This document shows positions 1 through 4,707 of a DNA stretch of 8,570 nucleotides, in pieces. Each line of letters opens with the position of its first letter. Within the stretch, counting starts at the first letter, position 1. The notes under the pieces are model-generated. The model was not told the origin of the DNA and did no database searches. It saw only the letters and a list, made by a program, of their open reading frames with translations. A program made the position numbers and the translations under genes. The stretch is from JAYTJL01 sp043731125 (GTDB taxonomy: Bacteria; Patescibacteriota; Saccharimonadia; Saccharimonadales; UBA10212): NCBI GenBank assembly GCA_043731125.1, contig JAYTJL010000021.1, forward strand, positions 1-8,570, written 5' to 3'.

Positions 1-1
1 A

Positions 2-139
2 AAGCTAGTAGCAGGACGCAATATACTCTTGGTGGACGATGTAGTGACGACGGGCGCGACCCTGCGTGAAATCGCCCAGGTTTTACGCAAAGCTGGCGCC
101 AAACGGGTTGATGCCCTAGTGTTCGCCAAACGCTTATAA
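2..139 (+). CDS. comF: ComF-type phosphoribosyltransferase, C-terminal 45 residues (5' end outside window)
   Basis: The frame is open from the window edge to a TAA at 137-139. It encodes the last 45 residues of a protein with the PRPP-binding loop ILLVDDVVTTGATL, the two-aspartate signature of type I phosphoribosyltransferases, followed by a helix and a strand ending in VFAKRL. This matches the C-terminus of the complete ComF gene at 459-1163 (ILLIDDVVTTGATL ... AAVFAKKI), so it is most likely a second ComF paralogue. ComF proteins are needed for DNA uptake in several competent bacteria, but their enzymatic substrate is not settled. The zinc-ribbon half lies outside the window. Because only the phosphoribosyltransferase end is visible, another enzyme of that superfamily cannot be fully excluded. 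Confidence 0.85.
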   Translation, partial: KLVAGRNILLVDDVVTTGATLREIAQVLRKAGAKRVDALVFAKRL

Positions 140-161
140 CCTGGTGCCCTAAGGAGTTTTT

Positions 162-170
162 TGCTATACT
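162..170 (+). promoter_or_regulatory. Extended -10 promoter for the serine tRNA pair
   Basis: TGC followed by TATACT (165-170) is an extended -10 element. Transcription would start near 177, 16 nt before the first tRNA. The -35 region near 142-147 (TGGTGC) is poor, as is common with extended -10 promoters. It lies 22 nt after the stop of the upstream ComF gene. Confidence 0.5.
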
Positions 171-192
171 TACCCCGTATTTTAGCTAGCAA

Positions 193-280
193 GGAAGGGT
201 CGCATAGTCTGGTCTAGTGCAGTGGTCTTGAAAACCGCCAAGCGAAAGCTTCGTGGGTTCGAATCCCACCCCTTCCGCCA
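193..280 (+). tRNA. tRNA-Ser (anticodon UGA)
   Basis: The acceptor stem GGAAGGG (193-199) pairs with CCCTTCC, followed by discriminator G and an encoded CCA (278-280). The anticodon stem GTGGT/ACCGC (222-226, 234-238) encloses loop CTTGAAA with anticodon TGA at 229-231. A long variable arm containing AAGCGAAAGCTT marks it as a class II tRNA, and the T arm is GTGGG-TTCGAAT-CCCAC. It reads UCA and probably other UCN serine codons. It lies 6 nt upstream of a second serine tRNA and is probably cotranscribed with it. Confidence 0.97.
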
Positions 281-286
281 AAATAC

Positions 287-379
287 GGAGAGGTACCCAA
301 GTGGCTGAAGGGGTCGGTTTGCTAAATCGATAGGGGGGCGCAAGTCCCCGCGAGGGTTCAAATCCCTCCCTCTCCGCCA
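287..379 (+). tRNA. tRNA-Ser (anticodon GCU)
   Basis: The acceptor stem GGAGAGG (287-293) pairs with CCTCTCC (369-375), followed by G and an encoded CCA (377-379). The anticodon stem TCGGT/ATCGA (314-318, 326-330) encloses loop TTGCTAA with anticodon GCT at 321-323. The variable arm is long and G/C-rich, and the T arm is GAGGG-TTCAAAT-CCCTC. It reads AGU/AGC serine codons. The 6-nt spacing from the UGA isoacceptor leaves no room for its own promoter, so the two are probably processed from one transcript. Confidence 0.97.
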
Positions 380-388
380 ATTCATGAG

Positions 389-411
389 CCCCGATGAAAG
401 TCGGGGTTTTT
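389..411 (+). terminator. Rho-independent terminator of the tRNA-Ser transcript
   Basis: The stem CCCCGA (389-394) / TCGGGG (401-406) with loop TGAAAG is followed by five T's (407-411). An outer perfect 8-bp inverted repeat, CCAATTCA (377-384) with TGAATTGG (411-418), encloses it; its left arm starts in the CCA of the second tRNA. The T-run lies only on the plus-strand side, so it serves the tRNAs rather than the convergent comF gene. Confidence 0.9.
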
Positions 412-458
412 GAATTGGGCGGAAGGCAAGAAGCAAGCCAAGAGTTTGGCCTGGTCTT

Positions 459-1163
459 CTATATTTTTTTTGCAAATACAGCGGCGTTCACGCTAATTGC
501 GCCACCCTGGCGTAGTAGCCCAGCGCAGGCCTTGAGCGTAGCACCAGTGGTAACTACATCATCAATTAGTAAAATTTTCTTACCAGTTATAGGTTTGGAA
601 TTCTTCAGATAGTATTCATTTTGCGACTGAGCCATTCTTGTGTGACGACTGGCGCCAACTTGTGCCTTTTGGCCAACTCGGCCGATTACATCAACGTATT
701 GTAGGTTTAATTTAGCTACGACTTGCTTGGCCAGCAGTTTTGAATGGTCAAAACCACGTTCTCTTACGCGCCGGGTAGCCGTTGGCACCGGCACAACAAG
801 GAAATTGTCGATTTGCACATTTCCAGATGTGCCAAAAACATTATTTTTCAATCCTTCCGTAATTAGACTAGCCATTACAACCGAACATTCGCGCTGGTGG
901 TCAAATTTATACTTATACACCAGTCTAGACGCTACGCCGGTATAAACAACGCTAATCCATACATGGGCTGGTAGCCCGCCGTGCCGACAGCTGGGGCATG
1001 TTTTGCTACCTACACTGAGTGCATTACAGCCAGCGCATCTTTCCCCAAAAACCTGCAAATGTTTGTCTGCACAGGACTCGCACAAGACACTGTCCTCGTT
1101 TCCACATAGAATGCATTCATGAGGCGCGATCAACTTGAGTGATTTTTCAAGAAGCCTCATCAT
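459..1163 (-). CDS. comF: ComF family protein: zinc ribbon plus phosphoribosyltransferase domain
   Basis: The 234-residue length is normal for ComF. The N-terminal region has four CxxC pairs (C17/C20, C28/C31, C43/C46, C56/C59), a double zinc-ribbon pattern. The phosphoribosyltransferase domain follows, with the family signature VPVPTATRRVRERGFDHS at about 124-141 and the PRPP loop ILLIDDVVTTGATL at 197-210. In the family, ComF is a cytoplasmic protein required for transport of transforming DNA together with ComFA, which is not seen here. The gene lies 23 nt downstream of a four-helix-bundle gene on the same strand and is probably cotranscribed with it. Two ATG codons are adjacent at the start and no strong ribosome binding site is present. 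It is convergent with a second ComF gene at the left edge, the two serine tRNAs lying between them. The reading frame ends in a run of eight A's. Confidence 0.93.
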   Translation of the reverse strand: MMRLLEKSLKLIAPHECILCGNEDSVLCESCADKHLQVFGERCAGCNALSVGSKTCPSCRHGGLPAHVWISVVYTGVASRLVYKYKFDHQRECSVVMASLITEGLKNNVFGTSGNVQIDNFLVVPVPTATRRVRERGFDHSKLLAKQVVAKLNLQYVDVIGRVGQKAQVGASRHTRMAQSQNEYYLKNSKPITGKKILLIDDVVTTGATLKACAGLLRQGGAISVNAAVFAKKI

Positions 1164-1165
1164 TG

Positions 1166-1615
1166 ATTTACCAATTTGCCAATTACCTATTTTCCGAATT
1201 GTTTTCCATTTGCCGATTTATCAGATGGAGCTCCACTTTTCAGGGTCGAGGTAATTTTTTGTAATATTAAGTTTAACTCAAGGCACTCTTGCTGTAAGTG
1301 GTTGAGGTTTTCGGTTTTCAGAACAGCTGAAAGCACACGAAGCCAATACCTTGCTTCGCCCGATTCTTTTTTGGCAATATATATTTTGTTTCTAAAGTCG
1401 TTTCTGGAACTTGAGTTGTTGGCTTCGGCATAATTCGCCCCAATAGACGTGGCTGATCTAATGAGTTGGTCAATCAGGGGTCTGGGTGTTGAGTTAGCTG
1501 AATATTGTCCACAAGTAGTAACAACCGATACGCTAAAATCTACCATTCGTTGTTCTAGCGCTCTAAGGTTTTCTTGGTAAATGGCCATCTGATAAATAAT
1601 TGTGAATTGGTAAAT
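1166..1615. repeat. Nested inverted repeats enclosing the first four-helix-bundle gene
   Basis: Outer pair: ATTTACCAATT at 1166-1176 and its reverse complement AATTGGTAAAT at 1605-1615 (11 bp perfect). Both arms continue into a CAATTA match with a one-base offset. Inner pair: ATTTATCAGATGG at 1216-1228 and CCATCTGATAAAT at 1585-1597 (13 bp perfect). The inner right arm contains the start codon of the minus-strand gene (1586-1588), and the inner left arm lies in codons 121-125 near its 3' end. In the transcript the open reading frame would sit in the loop of a long-range stem that covers the start codon. The left side is also made of degenerate AATTGG/ATTTGCC-type short repeats. Confidence 0.75.
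1187..1588 (-). CDS. Four-helix-bundle protein (S23 / 23S rRNA intervening-sequence protein family)
   Basis: This 133-residue, helix-rich cytoplasmic protein carries the family core QLIRSATSIGANYAEA (41-56), followed by SSSRNDFRNKIYIAKKESGEA (59-79) and WLRVL. That pattern is characteristic of the S23/IVP four-helix bundle proteins, first seen as the product of intervening sequences in 23S rRNA genes and related to the accessory Avd proteins of diversity-generating retroelements. The cellular role of free-standing members is unknown. The core family ends near residue 117. The last ~15 residues (GAPSDKSANGKQFGK) are low complexity and lie in the left arm of the flanking inverted repeat. No reverse transcriptase or rRNA gene is present nearby. 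It precedes comF by 23 nt. The start codon lies inside the inverted repeat and has no clear ribosome binding site. Confidence 0.9.
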   Translation of the reverse strand: MAIYQENLRALEQRMVDFSVSVVTTCGQYSANSTPRPLIDQLIRSATSIGANYAEANNSSSRNDFRNKIYIAKKESGEARYWLRVLSAVLKTENLNHLQQECLELNLILQKITSTLKSGAPSDKSANGKQFGK

Positions 1616-1637
1616 GATAAATGTAAATTGCTAGAGG

Positions 1638-1706
1638 CTAGTATTGTTGTTTGTTGTAAATGTTTGACTAATATTGTTGCACGCGCGTGCAGTACTCCGT
1701 TATACT
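1638..1706 (+). promoter_or_regulatory. hsp20 promoter with 14-bp palindrome and direct repeats
   Basis: TTGCAC (1677-1682) and TATACT (1701-1706), 18 bp apart, form a good sigma-70-type promoter directed at hsp20. A perfect 14-bp palindrome, TGCACGCGCGTGCA (1678-1691), covers the -35 and part of the spacer, where a repressor dimer could bind. A near-perfect 12-bp direct repeat, CTAGTATTGTTG (1638-1649) and CTAATATTGTTG (1668-1679), has a 30-bp period and ends in the -35. Neither resembles the CIRCE element. Operator function is inferred, not shown. Confidence 0.5.
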
Positions 1707-1712
1707 AATACT

Positions 1713-1845
1713 CAAAGAAAAACACTCTTATAAAAAGTACCGAAATCTTGTTTTCAAGAAATTAAAATATAAATACTTTAGCGAACGAGTCTGCAAGAAG
1801 TTGAAATTATGTTAAACTTAAGCAGATAAAGAGGAGGACTGACCC
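1713..1845 (+). other. hsp20 5' leader (about 130 nt) with strong ribosome binding site
   Basis: From the predicted start near 1713 to the ATG there are about 130 nt of mostly AT-rich sequence, with no coding potential seen. It contains a small hairpin TCTTG-TTTT-CAAGA (1746-1759). The ribosome binding site GAGGAGG (1831-1837) is a near-full complement of the 16S 3' end and lies 8 nt before the ATG. No upstream segment is an obvious complement of this site, so an RNA thermometer is not evident by eye. Confidence 0.5.
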
Positions 1846-2328
1846 ATGGCTCGAGGAGGCCGCCAACAACAAGACGATGACCTATTGATGGGAGACGATA
1901 TTACTGCCGCATTCCTAGGTGAAGATGAAGTGGTTGAAAGTTCAGCCCCCGCTCCAACGCACGAAGCCCCTGCAGAAGACCAGTGGGACGAAGAAGAACC
2001 GGTAGCAGGACAGCTAGCCGTTGATGTTTATGAAACCAAAGAACAACTTATGGTAAAGGGCCGTGTAGCTGGTGTTAACAAGTCAGACCTAGACGTTAGT
2101 ATTGCAGACAACACCCTTACTATTAAAGGCACATTGAGCGCTGGTAGCGAAGAAGGAGTAGAAAACTACTTTTTGCAAGAATGCTACTGGGGCGAATTCA
2201 GTCGTAGCCTTGTGTTACCGGTACCGGTAAAAGAAGAAGAGATAGAAGCTGTACTGAAGGACGGTGTTCTGACAATTAGTTTTGCTAAAGTCAAACAAGA
2301 CACAGTTAAAAAAATCGAAATTCTTTAG
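1846..2328 (+). CDS. Small heat-shock protein, Hsp20 / alpha-crystallin family
   Basis: The 160-residue protein has an alpha-crystallin domain at about 56-150: VDVYETKEQLMVKGRVAGV opens it, YWGEFSRSLVLP (114-125) is the conserved central strand region, and KDGVLTI (138-144) is the family hallmark. The end, KKIEIL, carries an I-x-I motif like the C-terminal tail that links sHsp dimers into oligomers. The first ~55 residues are unusually acidic and low complexity, rich in D, E, A and P. ATP-independent holding of unfolded proteins in the cytoplasm is the family role. The ATG is supported by a strong GAGGAGG site at 8 nt spacing. The gene stands alone on its strand between two unrelated genes and has its own promoter. 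Confidence 0.95.
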   Translation: MARGGRQQQDDDLLMGDDITAAFLGEDEVVESSAPAPTHEAPAEDQWDEEEPVAGQLAVDVYETKEQLMVKGRVAGVNKSDLDVSIADNTLTIKGTLSAGSEEGVENYFLQECYWGEFSRSLVLPVPVKEEEIEAVLKDGVLTISFAKVKQDTVKKIEIL

Positions 2329-2350
2329 AATCTCATTTTTTTAACAACTG

Positions 2351-2813
2351 ATAACCTATAACTAGTAACTTGTAGCCACTAAATAGGCGCAAGCAATTTT
2401 ATTTGGATTTACTTGTTAGTATGATTGCTGGATGGCAACACAGTCATTTAAAGACCTACCTGTTTGGCAGCAAGCTAGTAATTTTGCTGTAGATGTATAC
2501 AAGTCATTTTCTACTTGTAGGGATTATGGGTTCAGAGACCAGATCCAACGCGCAGCGATATCGGTCCCGAATAACATAGCGGAAGGCTATGCTCGTCGGA
2601 GCGATAAAGCACTTAGAAACTTTCTGCTGATTGCTAAAGGGTCAGCGGCCGAAGTTGAATCGATGCTATTAATAGCCGTGAGGCTAGATTACATTCACCC
2701 TGAACTACAGACCAAGTTATCTTCTGATATCGAAGAAATAGGTCGCCAGTTAAGTGGTTTCGTAAAGAAACTCGGCTAGCTCCTAAGGTTATAAGTTACA
2801 AGTTATGGGTTAT
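2351..2813. repeat. Inverted repeats enclosing the second four-helix-bundle gene
   Basis: TAACTTGTA (2366-2374) upstream is the exact reverse complement of TACAAGTTA (2797-2805) downstream. Further out, ATAACC (2351-2356) pairs with GGTTAT (2808-2813), after a gap of 9 nt on the left and 2 nt on the right. The gene at 2432-2779 lies wholly inside. The arm sequence is unrelated to that around the other four-helix-bundle gene, but the layout is the same. Confidence 0.55.
2432..2779 (+). CDS. Four-helix-bundle protein (S23 / IVP family), second copy
   Basis: The 115-residue length is typical of the family. It opens with FKDLPVWQQASNFAVDVY, a usual N-terminal helix, then shows the diagnostic core FRDQIQRAAISVPNNIAEGYARRS (34-57) and FLLIAKGSAAEVES (64-77), followed by two more helices. 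It is closer to the textbook family consensus than the copy at 1187-1588, and the two are only distantly similar. Function is unknown for free-standing members; rRNA-inserted relatives are encoded in 23S intervening sequences. There is no ribosome binding site before the ATG. A TATGAT box at 2420-2425 would start transcription close to the ATG, so a leaderless message is possible. The gene stands alone and is convergent with the pilin operon. Confidence 0.92.
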   Translation: MATQSFKDLPVWQQASNFAVDVYKSFSTCRDYGFRDQIQRAAISVPNNIAEGYARRSDKALRNFLLIAKGSAAEVESMLLIAVRLDYIHPELQTKLSSDIEEIGRQLSGFVKKLG

Positions 2814-2833
2814 GGGTTATGGGTTATGGGTTA
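2802..2833. repeat. 7-bp tandem repeat, about 4.6 copies
   Basis: GTTATGG is repeated four times without error (2802-2829) and followed by GTTA. The last GTTA includes the stop codon (2831-2833) of the minus-strand pilin gene P1, so the array runs directly into that coding end. The preceding TTATAAGTTACAA is a looser match to the same theme. Confidence 0.95.
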
Positions 2834-3235
2834 AACTGTCGAAACACTATTAAGTACAAACCGCACAATTATCTGCGCCAAGGCAACAATTATTAGGCCA
2901 ATTACAGCATATAGAATAGTGTTTTTGGCACCAGTCACATTGCTGTCACTGCCACCACTGGTAATGTAGCGTAGCCCGCCTACTATTATCATTATTACCG
3001 CAACTATTCCAACAATAGCTGACAAGATGTTAATGAATTTAGTTATTAGGGAATTTAGTTTCTCAGTACCACCATCACTAGAACAGTCAGCAGTGTTAGC
3101 TGCACCTTCTTGTATGTCGAAGTTGGCCCCAGCACATAGTCCACCTTGAATATCAGCAGTCTGTGCGTTAGATGTTGCTGGTAACGCTACTGTCAGTATG
3201 CCAACAGCTGCTAGAAAAGTTAGTAGCCAGCGCAT
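2831..3235 (-). CDS. VirB2-like T4SS pilin P1 (last gene of array)
   Basis: The 134-residue protein has a signal peptide (1-24, ending SNA), a short variable ectodomain with Cys34 and Cys51, and two membrane segments (about 67-89 and 106-128). Between them lies the conserved loop RYITSGGSDSNVTGAKNTI, the layout of VirB2/TrbC-like T4SS pilins. It would be processed, inserted in the cytoplasmic membrane and assembled into a filament or channel. It is the closest relative of P2 in the array (both have GAKNTILY and VALAQ-IVRFVL), indicating a recent duplication. It starts 15 nt after P2 and has no clear ribosome binding site. The loop has GGSD where most of the other pilins have GGD. Its stop codon lies in the 7-bp tandem repeat. 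Confidence 0.85.
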   Translation of the reverse strand: MRWLLTFLAAVGILTVALPATSNAQTADIQGGLCAGANFDIQEGAANTADCSSDGGTEKLNSLITKFINILSAIVGIVAVIMIIVGGLRYITSGGSDSNVTGAKNTILYAVIGLIIVALAQIIVRFVLNSVSTV

Positions 3236-3250
3236 ATTTGTATTTTGGTT

Positions 3251-3685
3251 TTAAGCCGCAGCGTCGGTTACTTGTTTTAGAACGAATCTTACTATTACCT
3301 GTGCTAGAGCTACAATTACCAACCCAATTAGGCCATATAGAATAGTGTTCTTAGCTCCACTAACTTTGGTTGCATCTCCACCACTAGTAATGTATCTAAA
3401 GCCACCAACTATTATCATAATTACAGCTACAACACCTACGATCACTGAAAATACGTTAATAATTTGAGCTAAGAGGTTATTGAAATTGCCCTCATCTGTT
3501 GCGATGGCCCCACATCCGCTACCAGGGGCGCCACCCGCTGGCACCTGTAGTGTATTACCCCCAGTGCAAACTGCGTTTTGAAGGTCTGGTGCAACCGCCC
3601 CTGCAGTTGCAGGCACGAGTGCCGGTAGCCCTATCATTAGTGCCGGGAGGAGTGCGAGAAGTTTGAATTTAAGTTTTTGAATCAT
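3251..3685 (-). CDS. VirB2-like T4SS pilin P2
   Basis: This 144-residue protein is the longest pilin of the array. A basic signal peptide (MIQKLKFK ... ATAGA, about 1-30) precedes a Gly/Pro-rich ectodomain with Cys40 and Cys58. Two membrane segments (about 76-98 and 113-135) flank the loop RYITSGGDATKVSGAKNTI. The start has an AAGGA ribosome binding site at 3696-3700, 10 nt upstream, and a strong promoter at 3719-3746. It and P1 can therefore be expressed apart from the five upstream pilins, which suggests a major-subunit role (inference). The family assignment rests on the layout and loop motif; other small two-helix membrane proteins would not share the SGGD loop. Confidence 0.87.
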   Translation of the reverse strand: MIQKLKFKLLALLPALMIGLPALVPATAGAVAPDLQNAVCTGGNTLQVPAGGAPGSGCGAIATDEGNFNNLLAQIINVFSVIVGVVAVIMIIVGGFRYITSGGDATKVSGAKNTILYGLIGLVIVALAQVIVRFVLKQVTDAAA

Positions 3686-3882
3686 TTTTATTGTTTCCTT
3701 TGTATTTACTAACTTTAGATTATATATAGTCTTATATCATAGTCAATACGCTTGTGGCAATAATATTTATCGCCCCGCCCCGCCGTCCCGCAATTCGGCT
3801 CACAGGGTTTACCGACGCCTAGAGATCCAGATGGTGCATTTGTTGTTCCTGATGAATTGCTACTGCTTGTCACGCCCACAAC
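3686..3882 (-). other. Spacer between P3 and P2: in-frame open stretch, hairpin, internal promoter
   Basis: This is the only long gap in the pilin array. On the minus strand the P3 frame stays open for 55 codons after its TAA, to a TAA at 3715-3717. It would encode a Ser/Thr/Gly-rich stretch and then a segment with three cysteines (KPCEPNCG, YYCHK). A hairpin with 8-bp arms, one G-U pair and a 3-nt loop lies at 3756-3774, without a T-run on either strand, just before the internal promoter. A GC-rich block (CCCCGCCCCGCCGTCCCGC, 3773-3791) contrasts with the AT-rich remainder. Confidence 0.6.
3719..3746 (-). promoter_or_regulatory. Internal promoter for pilins P2-P1
   Basis: On the minus strand TTGACT (3746-3741) and a perfect TATAAT (3724-3719) are separated by 16 bp. 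This is the best promoter match in the window. Transcription would start near 3712, about 26 nt before the P2 start, giving a short leader with the AAGGA ribosome binding site. Confidence 0.75.
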
Positions 3883-4281
3883 TTAAGTGACTCTGTTCAA
3901 GACAAATCTAACTACTACTTGAGCGAGTACAACAACTACAAGGCCTATCAGAGCATAGACAATAGTACTTTTGGCACTAGAGGTTTTGTTGGCGTCACCG
4001 CCGCTGGTGATGTATTTGTACCCACCAACTATCAAAAATATAACCGCCAAGATACCGCCAACCAAGGACAGATAATTTATTATCTTGGTAATGGTTGAAT
4101 TTATCCTGACTTCTGGTGTCCCTGTGACTGGTACGCCAGTTGTCCCGCCTACACCGCAGCTAATTGCACCTTCTGTGGTGGTCGCCCCACTACAACTTTG
4201 CGCGAATATGTTTCCGCCTCCATGTACACCAAAACCAATCATTACGCCTAGTGCCGACAGAGCTATTAAAAAATGTTTCAT
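3883..4281 (-). CDS. VirB2-like T4SS pilin P3
   Basis: The 132 residues are counted from the ATG at 4279-4281. This start is preferred over an in-frame GTG at 4291-4293 because AGGTGAT (4295-4289), a good match to the 16S 3' end, would lie over the GTG but 7 nt before the ATG. That site begins in the stop codon of P4, so P3 is translationally coupled to it. A signal peptide (about 1-28) is followed by an ectodomain with Cys30 and Cys42 and a Gly/Thr-rich linker. Two membrane segments (about 68-88 and 106-128) flank KYITSGGDANKTSSAKSTI. It ends VRFVLNRVT, level with its relatives, but the frame remains open after the stop (see the 3686-3882 entry). Confidence 0.85.
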   Translation of the reverse strand: MKHFLIALSALGVMIGFGVHGGGNIFAQSCSGATTTEGAISCGVGGTTGVPVTGTPEVRINSTITKIINYLSLVGGILAVIFLIVGGYKYITSGGDANKTSSAKSTIVYALIGLVVVVLAQVVVRFVLNRVT

Positions 4282-4294
4282 ATGATTTATCACC

Positions 4295-4705
4295 TTATCT
4301 AATAAGTTTAATTACAAAGCTAACTATTAACCACGCCAGTGCAACCACCACAACGCCTATCAGTCCACTGAATATGCCAGCTCTGGCAGACGCCGCCTTT
4401 TGCGGGTCCCCGCCAGACGTTGTATAACGAATCCCGCTGATAATTATCATTACCACGGCACCAATCCCTGCGATAAGTGAAATTATATTTACAGCCATTG
4501 TAATAATACCGTTTTTGCCAACTATGGGGTCGGTAGACCCTTGCCCCGCGGCCTGTTTGCAGGCCGGGTTTGTAGCTGCAGCTCCTCTTTGGCTACAAGC
4601 GTCCTTCAGCGGGTCGCCGCTAAACGCGGCAAATGTGGTTGGACCAACAAAGATGGTTGTTAGCAAAGTGGCGGCCAGAATAGTTAGTACTTTGTATATG
4701 TTCAT
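4295..4705 (-). CDS. VirB2-like T4SS pilin P4
   Basis: This 136-residue protein has a signal peptide (MNIYKVLTIL ... TTFAA, about 1-27), an Ala/Gln-rich ectodomain with Cys37 and Cys49, and two membrane segments (about 71-93 and 111-133). The loop between them is RYTTSGGDPQKAASARAGI. It resembles P6 in the loop (GGD-QKAASAR) more than P1-P3, marking a second subgroup in the array. It is separated from P5 by only 2 nt (TAG-CC-ATG) and its stop overlaps the P3 ribosome binding site, so it is part of a tight operon. The second membrane segment holds a Trp (VALAWLIV) where P1-P3 have Gln. Confidence 0.85.
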   Translation of the reverse strand: MNIYKVLTILAATLLTTIFVGPTTFAAFSGDPLKDACSQRGAAATNPACKQAAGQGSTDPIVGKNGIITMAVNIISLIAGIGAVVMIIISGIRYTTSGGDPQKAASARAGIFSGLIGVVVVALAWLIVSFVIKLIR

Positions 4706-4707
4706 GG

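Noticed and set aside
437..450. Hairpin GCCAA-GAGT-TTGGC near the comF stop as a terminator
   Set aside because: The minus strand has no T-run after it. On the plus strand the T-run starts 13 nt away and lies within the comF end.
182..475. Open frames on the minus strand across the two tRNA genes
   Set aside because: They read through tRNA genes and their terminator. The apparent 'GFEPT' and 'WRRGRDLNPR' motifs are the familiar artefact of translating tRNA genes.
1678..1691. CIRCE (HrcA) operator before hsp20
   Set aside because: The palindrome has no spacer and lacks the TTAGCACTC half-site, so it does not match CIRCE.
2320..2341. Terminator after hsp20 (ATTCTTTAGAAT followed by a T-run)
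   Set aside because: The stem is only 4-5 AT pairs with a tiny loop, which is too weak to call.
2802..2833. CRISPR array or telomere-like repeat
   Set aside because: The 7-bp units are directly adjacent with no spacers and only about 4.6 copies. It is a simple tandem repeat.
1166..2833. Insertion sequence or transposon around the four-helix-bundle genes
   Set aside because: No transposase or reverse transcriptase is encoded, and no clear target-site duplication is visible. The inverted repeats are better described as gene-enclosing arms of unknown origin.
3756..3774. Hairpin between P3 and P2 as a Rho-independent terminator
   Set aside because: The arms are AT-rich and no T-run follows on either strand. 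A pause or attenuation role remains possible, but termination is not supported.
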